Shown here: one piece after another, positions 14,701-26,700 of the stretch | How positions within the stretch are numbered: position 1 is the stretch's first letter | Layout: each line of letters begins with the position of its first letter | NCBI RefSeq assembly: GCF_030936135.1 | Contig: NC_082611.1 | Coordinates: 9,439,001-9,503,000, forward strand | Source: Gavia stellata | Lineage: Eukaryota > Chordata > Aves > Gaviiformes > Gaviidae | Direction: 5' to 3' | DNA: 64,000 nucleotides | Program-made: the position numbers and the translations under genes | Notes under the pieces: generated by a model | The model's database searches: none | Told to the model about the DNA's origin: nothing | Seen by the model: the letters and a program-made list of their open reading frames with translations, nothing else

Positions 14701-17700
14701 ACAACTCCAAGGCCAGAATTTGGCCAGTAGAAACAAGGTACACAGACCGTTTAAAGCAACCCAATAGAAAGATTAACCCCATGAAAAATATGCCGAGGGG
14801 TTATATCACTGACATAAGCTGCAAGAGCTCAATTCTGCATTTAGACAGCAGAAGTCAAGCACTATGTGGCCACTAGATACTGCTCTGTACTTTGCTCTGC
14901 AGCCTACACACTCCAGAGCAGATGCCTGCCTGCTTCACCTTAAAAAAATAGTATTTTAAACTAGTTGCAGTGCAGCCTGCTGCAAAATGACTTGATGGCA
15001 GTAAAATGGTCTGACTCAATTCTGATCTTCTCATATTGCTAAAATGCACAGTACCAGGACTTGCATCTTTGATAATCCACTTGTACTGTACATCTTGACT
15101 CCAGCACTTCACAGCATACAGACTTTTTCATATATAATTTTCATTAACCCTTTGCTGGACTCTTGCTCTGGTCCAACAAGGATGTCATATTCACAGAGAT
15201 GAAAGGGCTACTTTACAGCTGAGATTTTCATCTCTTAAGCCTCAATTTGTGGCTCCAATTCCTCTGAAAATGTGATAGCTAGAAAATGTATTTTTAAAAG
15301 CGATTCCTAAAACTCCTGAAAGCTTGAAGAGAATTCACCAAATAAACAGACTGACTGTAATCTCAGTAAAACTGGTAGCAGTAATTTGGAACCAAAAGAT
15401 GGAACAATCCAGAATTAAAGGACAACTTAGACAATTCAGCTTTGGTTCTTATGTCTAAACTGAAAAGTGAAGCTGCAGCACCACAGAGGAATTTTAACAT
15501 GTCTCTGTGCCTATCAGATCCCTTCTGCTGCACCAAAGGAACAATTTTGACACCTAATTTAATTGAACAGACAGTTCAATAAAATCTGCAATTGGTTTGA
15601 AGTCATTTTGGATTAAGCCTCAGGTCGATAGCTCTTTATAGCTTACTGTGATTTTGGGACACATGAAATCTTGCAGAACAGGTTTTCTACTTGTCTGAAT
15701 TTCCTCATCTCTATTTTGCATCTGTGATTAAGTAGTTAATTGGATATACAGCCATGTGCAGAGGTCCCAGAAAACACAGTACTGATCCACTGCTGACCTT
15801 CTAGAGTCAGCAAGAGTTTAAAAGGTGACTAGAACCTGAGGTTGAATTTGGATGCCCCAAGCCCACTTTGAATCAGCTTTGGCCTCAGTCCTACGGAGTC
15901 CATGTCCATATTCAGCATCCTTCTGCACCTCCACCACCTCTATCTTGATGGCATAGAAACTTCTGTCATTCATTTTGATGGCCATTTTAACTCTCTCTTC
16001 CTTCCACAGGAGTCAGACAGGCTTCAGCCTTTATTACATGGGTGAAAAGAAGAACAGGACCTTGCACTGTTTTAATCAACTCTACTGATCAGGCTGAAGC
16101 CATCATACATGCTGATGATTTGGCAGTAATTGGCTTTTTTAAGGTAATTCACTGGAAAACTCAAAAGGCTGGTTTCTGTTCCAACTTTGGCATATACTGC
16201 TTGCCATCACCACCAAATCCCACGCAACCAAAAGACCAAGAACTCACCTGAAAAACCCAGGCCCTCAGTTTTCTCTGCATTATTTTTTGTTTAATTGTTT
16301 CTGTCTACATTTTCACACTTCTAGATAAGCAGCCCAGGCAGAGATAAGAACATCTCACATCACAGCACTTTTCCTGAATAGGTACCCAGACACAGAAACC
16401 TACCACTCTGAGAGCAGCTTCTGAGAGCATGATGCTATAGCAGTGTTTGCACAGACATGGTCACAGCAGACTTTCCTGCATCCTCAGAGAAAGGGTTTCT
16501 GCCAAACAATCCCAAATTTGGTGGGAAGAGGGCAGAACTATTGACCTACCTGTCCTTACTTAACTTCACCCCTTTTCTTTGGAGAGACTTAACGCATTGC
16601 TGATGTCGGTTATACTGCTACCGGAGTCTCCAAACACAAAAAGTTGTAATCCCTGCCCAGAGTTGTAACTGATCTAAAAATCTAGGGTTACCTGATCACT
16701 GCATTTCTATTCAAACATGGTGTAAAATCATAGACATGAATAGCTGCAGGATGTTCTGGTGAAGGAATGTTCCCTTCCTGCTTAAGTCCATAAAAAAGCA
16801 ATAAATACTGTCTAATATACTGGAGTACCTATTCTTCATCTTTCCATTTGATGATTTAAACAACTTCAGTGAAACTCAGGGGAGCAGAGCACAGCTCCAT
16901 GAATATCATGCTAACTGTAGTTTTTAACTCCTGTCAGCTAAGAAATCTGCATTGATAGAAAGTCATAGAATATTACACTGTATATGATCCAACTCATGTA
17001 GTCCTTTCTCAAGCAAATTCCTACTAGTTTCCAGAGCTGAATAAGGTTCTTCAGATTTGGGGCTGAATGGTACAGAGCAATAGTCAAATAGTGCAAAATA
17101 AATTTCAGCTGTCAAGGCATGCAGTCAGAAGTCAGTAAAATACGAATAGTTTTTTCCTGCTTTTTCAATGTGTCCTTGAAATCTTTCATATCTGAAACAT
17201 TCAATCACAGATTTTCTCTAACTAAAGAGACTTTTATTCTGGTATCTCTTTGCCTAGTTAAAAGCACAGTGTTTGGACTCATACCTGAACTGATAAGGTC
17301 CCAAATGTGCTGGCTACAGTGGATAGTCCAAGTTTTATGGATGTGGAAAACAGGATTCATTACCAAAATGCCCCATAGTAACAGAGCTAGTGAACACATA
17401 CAGCATAATATGACAAACTGTGAAAATGCTCAGAGTGCCCAGAATTTTGCTTTGCAGCGATCTGCTTGCAGCGTTTATGAAGGAAGGCAGTTTTCCAGTG
17501 CTGGGCCAGACTGAGAAGCCCTTGCTATACAGTGATGCTGGAGAGTTCGCTGAACCACACTGATAGCAGATACTGCCTGCAGATGTGTTTGACTGGACTC
17601 TCTGATTTCAGTCGGGGCCTGAAACGACAATAGATGAGCATGAGCTAGGGCATGTCAGAAATTCAATGAATGGAAGCCAACAAAATAGTGTCCAAGTAAA

Positions 17701-20700
17701 TAAAGAGCTGTATTTGGCCTTCTATTAGTCACAGATTGTTCATAAATGTGAGTGCCAGGATGTGTTGGAAGGTGTCAGCATATAAATTACTATTCATCTA
17801 GCATGAAATAATTGGCTGATTAAATCAAATCCGGAAGTGCTGTTGCCTTTCATCATGCTTATTTACTGTTTGTTTGAGGGTGGACAGCACAGTGACTATT
17901 TGACAGATGTAGGAGTCAAGGTCCCTGCCTTGAAGAGCACTCAGTGAAAGCACCAAACACATCAGTCAGGTCCTCTTGCAAGCAGAAAGTCCTCCTCTCT
18001 AATCCATCACATCCTGCTGGCTGTGCAGACGAGCTGTGGCAGAGGAGCAGCTGTTGGCATGATCCTTCCCCATCTGCAGAAGTCTTTGCAGAGTGTGGAA
18101 ATGCCAGGGGAGTGGAGGGCAGATGAGATTCGTGCAGGAAGGATGTAGGGGACCATACACCATCCATATTGACCCAGCTCAGCCAACACTAGCTGGAAAG
18201 GTGAATGCACTGGTGGCATCACAGCACTCCTAGCATCTCCCCTATTGTGAAGATCTCCCCTTGTAGGTAATCATGGCGAGCTATACACACTTTACGATTA
18301 CACTCTTCTCTACCTCACAAGCCTTTAGGGGCCTGCCTCACCTGTAGCTCTCACTCCTACACATCCTAGCAGGATGCAGGACACAATCTTAATAAATACT
18401 CTTTCTGGGACTAGGAACTTCACAATGACAGTGTGGAAGTTTTCTGTGAGACAGCAAGAGATGTGCCAGAGATGCCTTTTGGGATGACAGCCAGTGAGGA
18501 CGTCTGTGCTAACTACGGCATCCAAAAGAATGCCCTTGTTGTGTTTAAAAAGGTAGGAATGCAAGCCTAGCAGGCAAGGTGCAGTGAGCTGCTGTGGCAG
18601 CTTTGGGCTGTGGAAAGGCAGTTTGGGAATTTTTCAGGTTAAATAATTTCCTAGTTGAAATTCAAACAGCTTAACACAAAAAATATTGCATTTACAGACA
18701 AGAGAGACAAAGCAGGAGGCAAACAGCAACCTTTGGACAACTGGTATTTTCAATACGGCTGTCTACATTCAGGCTCCTAATTTTTAGTGAAGGATCTAGA
18801 CAAAATGGCTTTATTTTCCAACCCATGTTCTAATCAACATGTGCTGCCAGGTTCAGTGAGTTTCACAGACATTCACTTTTTTTCCTTTGTGTTGCTTTTG
18901 GCCAGGAATCTTCTTTTCTTCCAGTCCACAACAGAAGAAGTGGCCAACAACAAGAACAAAACTACACAGAAGTAGCACCAACACTTAGGCAATGAAGCAG
19001 ACAGACCAAGGACGTCCTGAGTGAGCATATGTCACAGACAGTGTGTATAGATACAGAAAAGATCTTTCAGTATGTTAAGATTACTGAGCAAATTAAAACT
19101 CAAAACTGTCAGCTGCACCTTGAATTTTAGCTATAATCTTGTTCTGTAATCTAGCTGTGACATTTATTTCACAAGTTATGGAATTTCAGTTACTGAGGAT
19201 CATAAAATAGCAAAGCTGAGAACAACATTTTAAACTAAAGACAGTCTCTTTGCTCCTATAGCTGATAAGACTGACAACCTCACAAACTTCACTATTTGTC
19301 CAAGGGAAAACCTGTGCATAATGAAGTGCTTGAAGATGGCAGACAGAACAAACTGGATCTAACGAGGCTAATCAAAACCTTTACCTTGGATTTGGTCACT
19401 GAATATAATTTTGAGGTATGTGCATTTCACCGTATTAACAAAAGCCACAGGAAAAAGACAGGAAAGACAGGAATACATGCAGAAAGAGACATAAGGAGCT
19501 ACTCTGCTCCTTAGTGTTTGAGAATTTTGCTTGCTTGTTTGACTAGGCCAGCCCTAAACACATCCAAAAACACCAGCAGAACCCAACAGGCAGCTCTTGC
19601 TCTAATCCAGGCCAAAGGATGCTTCCCTCTGGCAAGCTGTTGTTTCTTGGAGGAGATGGGGAACGGCTGGTCAAACAGTGAACTTGCCTGGACATGCAAA
19701 CACCTCCCTCCTGTGGAAGCCTGGGCTGCTTCTGCAGCAAACTAGGTGGGGTGGGAGGCTGGAAGGTCAGTCCCTATCCTAGCTCCAACCCTTCCACTCC
19801 CCATGCAGCAACTGGGTCCTCTGGGCCAAGACAAGGAAGAAAGAAACCAGCAGTAACTGTTGGTAGTGCAGGTAGGAGGGGAAAGACATGGAAATACCTG
19901 CTTGCCTGGGGGACACCCCCATTGCCTCTAATCATAGGGTGGCATGAGAAAAAGGGCTGCTCTGTGCAGGGAAGGAGACATAAGCTGCTGATGCCACCCA
20001 GAAGTGAAGGAAGTACCCCAACCAGGTCTACTGCCTGCAGCTGCTGCAGTTGGGCCTCCTTGGGTAATGCTGCCTTTTACTTTCAGCACATCTTTAGCAT
20101 TAATTCTTCAGTGTGCGTTATACAGGAGGTCAGACTAGAAAATCATAACAGTACCTTCTGACTGTAAAAATCTATGAAGAACGATGAGGTTTTTCGTGGA
20201 ACAGAGAAAACACTCAGCAGCTGCTGATTCTTCTCACTATCTTCTTTAAAACAATGAAAAAAATTCAACGGTTATGGAAATGATTGGGAACCGAGTCTTA
20301 AAAGTAAAATTTGCAATAGCAGAACTGAATGATACTGATACTCTGAGCCTCTGATTCACTGTTCCGCTTACAAAGAGTGGCACAGATGTTGAATCTTTTG
20401 CTTCCCAGACATCTGTGAAGATTTTTGATGTCCCTGTTGAAAATCACATCCTGCTGTTCACCCCAACGAACTCGGAGACATTCAATGTGATTTATGAAAA
20501 CTACAAGTCTGCTGCTGCGGAATTTAGAGGAAAGGTTTGTAATGCTGAATCCTGCTTTGTAAATATGAATGCCAAAAGATCAATGGAAAAAACACTCACC
20601 AATGTTACTGGTAAAAGTACACTACTGTCAGTCCATCTTCTAAATCTACCAAACCATTTAAAAACCACTTTCAGTAACTGTTCTTCAAATTTGTTAAGGA

Positions 20701-23700
20701 CACAAGCTGAAAAATAAACTTCACTTGAAAATGATTCTTTAAAACACAAAGATCACACAAACCAACACTAATTCCACCTGCTCCAAATAAACCTGTTTCT
20801 GATTTTACAAATATGACTTTCTAGGAACTTCCAGCCAAAGACAGTTTTAGCAAGGTTCTGGCAATTTCTGCCACCACCAGGAAATGCCATGAGGATCTCA
20901 GGGTATTGCCTGAACCACGAGCTGGAACCAGCTACAAAACCTGAGAAATATCACAAGGCATCTGCATAGCTTTGCTCGCAGCACACGTGTTTGTTTGTAT
21001 ATGAACAGGTATAGGCAGTCATACACAAAAGTATTTCAGTTTTCCATTGTCAATCACTGTGGTGCTACTCCTGCTCTAAGTACATGAGACACTCAAGAAT
21101 GGTAAGTCACCTTGTGATAAAATATCACACATTAGTATTGGTAAAGACATATGGATTAAAGGTGTTTCAGCTCTTTCGTCCTGTTAAGATTTATTAGGAA
21201 GAGCAATAAGAGCTTTGAGGGGTAATTTAGAAGTGTTACTAAAACAGGTGATAGCAAACCACTGTGAAAGGACAGAGGGAAAAGCTCCATTCCTTTTGGC
21301 TGCTTTAGCATTTGCTATTAACTAGGATCAAGGTATGATACAGTCCACAGAGCTGCTGGTTGTTGGACTGAGACCAAAAAATGGTCTTGCATTTAAGGTT
21401 AGATCGTAACCCACTGCCAAGCTCCATGGTCCATTTCTCTAAAATGGCTAAAACAAAGCTACAAGACTCAACCAGATGCATGACTCTCTCTTTATTATCA
21501 GATAATGTTTGTCTTGGTGGATACTAATGAAACAAGGAATGGACGAGTTTTTGAGTATTTTCGCATCAGGGAAGTTGACGTTCCTGCTGTGAGAATCCTA
21601 AATCTAACAAGTGATGCAAAGTACAAAATGCCTGCAGATGAGGTGACTGTGGAGAACCTGAAAGAATTTTGCCAAAGCTACCTAAATGGAAAAGCAAAGG
21701 TATGTCCATTACTAATGAGACACCCCTCTACTACACCAGCTAAAACACTAACAAATTTGCAAAACATCCCTTTTTTAATTACAATAGTGTGCTGTTCCGA
21801 TCGTCGGTTTATTAATTTACTCTCGCTCTGATGCATTCATCTACAGTTGTTGACAGAGCATTCCTGTATTTAACAACTGAGGTGAACTACAAAGTTCTCC
21901 AGTCCTCCTATGTAAAAACTGGATAAGTAATTTATGGCCCAATATTTTAGTTGATTTCAGCTGATGTATTTTAGTAGTTTAAAAACTCCCTAGGTCTTAA
22001 TCTTTCCAATACTATAATGGAGATATTTCACTCCCTTAGTTGGGAGAGATGCAAATAATGATTCCAATGGATTTTGAGGTTACAGAGAAGTCCAGCAAAT
22101 AGAAAATTGACTGTTTCAGAGTGGAGTAAGACTTGGTATTTCTTGTAAGCAAGTTTAGCAGAGTGAATTTTCACAGTGGGGATCATTCCCAATGGTAAAT
22201 ACAGGATTTGTTGTCATAATGAGGCATCATCCGCCACACTCACTTGAAAAAATACATTAAGATGTTTTGCTTATTCAGTGCTCTTCAGAGTGATTTACTT
22301 TTGTTTCCATCACAAGGAGAAAAGATGAAGTAGTCAGTCTGACAACAGGCAGAATTTAAAAGATTGAGTAGTAGATCCTGATTTCAATGTTGGAGGGAGG
22401 CAGAAGGACAGAAAAGGTGGGAGTGTCTCCTCTTCACCACCACGATCTGCTGGAGTGGCACACTCCCACCAGGGAACAGCTTCCATGTGGAATGTGTGCC
22501 TTTCTGCTACAACGCTGTGGTGTAAAAGAAAAGAAATTGCCAGCTAATATACTGTAAATTGTAGGAGTCATGTGGGGACTGTAACTGGTTGTGAAGGCAG
22601 AGATTTAAGCAGCAATACACACTTTCTTGTGTGTTTTACATCACTTTTGAGAGACCACATTAGGTAAGCTTTTCAGTAGTCTAGCTTCTGAACCCTGGGC
22701 AATAAGAATTCAAGACAACGAATGCAAACGTGTTCCAAAGGGTCATTTTCAGACAATCTACTGTGGAGTCTGTTTTGAAGAGAGGGAAAAATAATTCTGA
22801 CCACCAGTTATGCAGAGGTGTGAGACTCCAGCTCCCCGCTGAAGGGAAAGAAGGTGGTAGCACATGAAGCCTGGCTAGGACGTAGAGATATAAATAATAT
22901 ACAGTAATAGTGCACATTAGCTATAGAAACGTCCCATCGGTCTCACATTAACTTGAGCTGGAGTACAATTTCTCAATGCTCCCTGCGCTTTCAGAGCAGT
23001 GTTTCTGTTTAGGTACATCTCTCTAGTGAAGAAATTCCAGACGACTGGGACAAGATGCCTGTCAAAGCGCTTGTTGGGAAGAATTTTGACAGGATTGTCT
23101 TCAACAAGACCATGACTGTGTTTGTTATGTTTTGTAAGTGTTATTGCTGTACTCAGATTTTAAGTTGCTTTAACATGACCAATTGGAAGTGAAAAACGAA
23201 AGCTCATGCTTACATACCAAGCTAATCTTTGCACTTTACAGAAGCCAAGCTTAATGATTTTTTGTTGCCTGATGAAAGCATTGAAGAAAAATTTGTGTCA
23301 TATCTATGGAAACACTGTAATACCTTTGCTGACTTAGGGTCGCACTGAATAACACTGGATCCCTTAAGTAAATATTTGTCAAGGCCATATCAGATCTCAG
23401 TGTTGAAAGACAAAATAACAGTAGAACATGATCTTGTACAATGGTACATTACAGCGGGCTGTACAGTGTGAGTCAGGCTGTCTTCCAAGGACAGAGGGAG
23501 AGTTAAGTGAGGTTGTCTGGTCACAATGCTCTAGGATTAAATCCCAGAGAGGAGTTGAGTTTAGCAAATCTTAACTCCTTTTTTCCTCCTCTGTCTGCAA
23601 GGGAAGTGGCTTTCCTGCTTGACTCTTCGCAGCAAGAAACCACTGCCCTATCCCTGTACCAGCCCGCAGGAATTAGTTTGTGCCTTAGTTACTTCAGTAG

Positions 23701-26700
23701 AGCAAACATGTGGCATTAACATGAATATAGACAACTAGCTGTACTGCCCTGAGTTCCAGAAACTCTTAAAGGTAGTAGGTTCCTGCAATCCTCCTTCTTG
23801 GCTGCAGCCATTTCATTCACGCTAGTCATTTTTACATTTCAGTATCATGAACAAACTCATGTAAGCAGGAATTGAACCAAGTCCTCTGGAAATGAAAGGC
23901 TGGTAAATGGGATGTAGTGTATTCAGGAAAGTGCCCCAGAAATTTTAACTCCATCTAAACTGAAATCCAAAACCCTGTTAACTTTAAGGGCTAAATGGGT
24001 CCCAGTGATTGCACCAGCACATGCTTTTCTGCCAGACTGTATCCTTCTACTTTTATTTTCAAATTTGCAGATGCCTCTTGGTCCTATGACTGCAGAAAAC
24101 TCCTGCCAATCTGGGATAAGCTAGGAGAGCAATATGAAAGTCACAAAGACATTATCATTGCAAAGATAGATGTCACAGCAAATGACATCCTGTCTGTTGG
24201 ATTAGATCGCTATCCGTTCTTCAGACTCTTTCCTGCTGGACCAGATTATCAGGTGAGAAGCTGTTGGGCAAGAATATGGAGTCACAGCTGCACACCAAGG
24301 GGGGGGTGTGTCTGTGTGTGTGTGTTTGTGTGTGTTTGCACGGGCGTGTCACAGTGAGAAAGGAGTCCTTTAAGCAAGAAAGTTTTGGTCCTTATCTACT
24401 CAGCATTGGATTCATTGCTGTCAAGAACCTGAATTAGAGGAGAAACCCTTCTATCGTCTTCTCTTATGTGTGAGGCTGTGGCAAGAGCCCATGTATCCTT
24501 TACCGACTTGGACCTACAAGTCATTACAGCCTTACATTCCGCTGTTTAACAACCTCCAATCTCCTTGTTGGGTTCTAGCAACAGTCTTAATGCAGAGTGA
24601 ACTTACAGATGCCTCCTAATCATTGCAGTGCCTTTTTACTTCAAACCATGTCAAGAGATGTACTGTCACAGAACTACCCTGTGCCAGTTGTTTCTGGAGC
24701 AGGTATGACTATAGCCTCTAAAATGCTTGTACTACTCTTATTATATCCTCTACATTTTCACAAAACCCAAATCCCAAAACTTTCTTCCATACAGTTATAC
24801 CTGTAATTTTACTTCATTCCAGTATCACAGCCTCAATTGGGAATATTTGTTGTCAAGACCAATGATCTTTACAATATGCTACCTAGTGCATCAGCTATGT
24901 TACACAATAATCAGAAAATGTTGTTGAAAGAGGAGGCGAAGAAAAATATTAGTTATATTTCTCCATCTACGTAGATAATCTAATTAAAAAGAAAGTATCT
25001 CTGAAGCAAAAAAAATTAAATTCTAAGATACTGTTATAATTAAGACATTACTAAGCTTTTCATTTTTCTTCTTAGTCCTAAACTTAAATTAAATTCTAAG
25101 ACATTTGCCCATGTCCTCATTTAATCTTTGAGGGACAGATTTTCTTCTTGGATGTGTATGCACAGCTTCTAATGAATTTAACTGCAGTCCTGCACACTCG
25201 CACCGTGTTTAGTCTTTATGCAGAAAAGCAGAAACCCATTAAATGTTCATAATAAATGTCAGTTTGTAAAAAAATATCAGTAACAAGTTTCATTAACCAT
25301 TAAGGGATTGTTTCATACTTACAAATACCCTGAAATTAAAGAGTATTTGAAATCTCAAGGTCTTCCTTGTGCACCCTGTTTTTAGACTAGTTCCCTCAAC
25401 TTCAGAGATTTTTAACTTGTACTTGACTACCACTGCAGGTGTCCTGTAGATGTCTGCAGTCTTGCAGACCCAAGTGTTCTGGCTTGCTTTCTTTCTTATA
25501 GCACTATATGAACAGCTGGCTACAGACATCTTTACTCACTACAGACAATCATAAATGACCCAAGACACACTCAAGCTGTTAATACACAGTCACTGCAACA
25601 GCTCTCAGTCATTTCCTACCCAACCAGCAGTTATACCGGGAATTCCCCCATGTATACTTGTCCTTTTCTAGAAGTTAACCAAAGTCAGAGCACAGGATAC
25701 AAATGCAGTATCACAACATGCCAAGGCTCAGAGTATCTACTGTGTTTTTCACTGTATAGGCACTGCCCCAAAATTACAATCCCTACTCTCTTATTCTGAC
25801 CTTGAAAAGAGCGATAGAAGGGGCTTGGAGCTGAAGAGAAACTGGTATGTTCAGGATGAAGAACAGGAAATATATACAGTCCAACACCACCACCTGACAC
25901 AACCTTGACTTCACACAGACATTGTTTGTAGCCTTCAGTGTTTTGCTAGTGTTAGAAACACAAACACATGAGCTTTCCAATTACCTCTACCGATCCTTTG
26001 CATTGTTTAAGGACTAAGGATGGATTGAACACTAGCGCAGAAGCAGTAGGAACTCTAAGTAACTATCAGTAGACTCTAGAAAGCATATCAAAATGCATGT
26101 ACAGGAGTCTGAACCTACCCCTGATAAACCAAGGGAAATGTGACTAACACAAGATGACCCAAAGCTGTTTTGTAGAACTGGGTTATGTTTTCTGTCCACC
26201 ACAGACACCCTTACACCTCCTTAAAGGCAAAGCCATGGGCAGAACACGTTACTATGCAGTCCCTTCTAAGCGCTCTCACCTGATGAGATCATATTAGATA
26301 CTACCCTCCTCTGAACAGAAGTATCTTCTAGGTCTCCAGGCTATGAACTGCCTTCTGTCCAGTGGACTGTCACTCTTTAGTCTGTTTAAGAACAGGTTCA
26401 GCTTTTCGTGAAGTTAATGACAAGTCACCCTCTTACTTTCAGTGGATGCAAAACTAGATGCATGACAACATCTTTGAATCAGGAGCCACTTCAGGTTAAC
26501 TGAAGTTAAGTGGAGTTGGATGAGCTAAGAGACCTACATCTACAGCTGGGTGTTTAAGCATGTACTCAGTTTTCCAAAGCACCAACTGTGTATTTCTGTG
26601 CTGGGGAACAGTTACAGCCAGAGCTGAAGGAACAAGAGAGTGAACCTGATGAATTACACAGCGGAGGGAGTGACCAGGCATCATCTAAGCTCCATCTGTG

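Noticed and set aside
16963..17000. TCATAGAAT motif resembling the CR1 terminal repeat
   Set aside because: Only one short motif is present and the flanking sequence does not follow the CR1 tail.
19694..20161. 155-codon plus-strand open frame in PDILT intron 5
   Set aside because: It lies inside a proven intron, runs into a CR1 tail, has no similarity to PDI proteins, and reflects local GC-rich composition.
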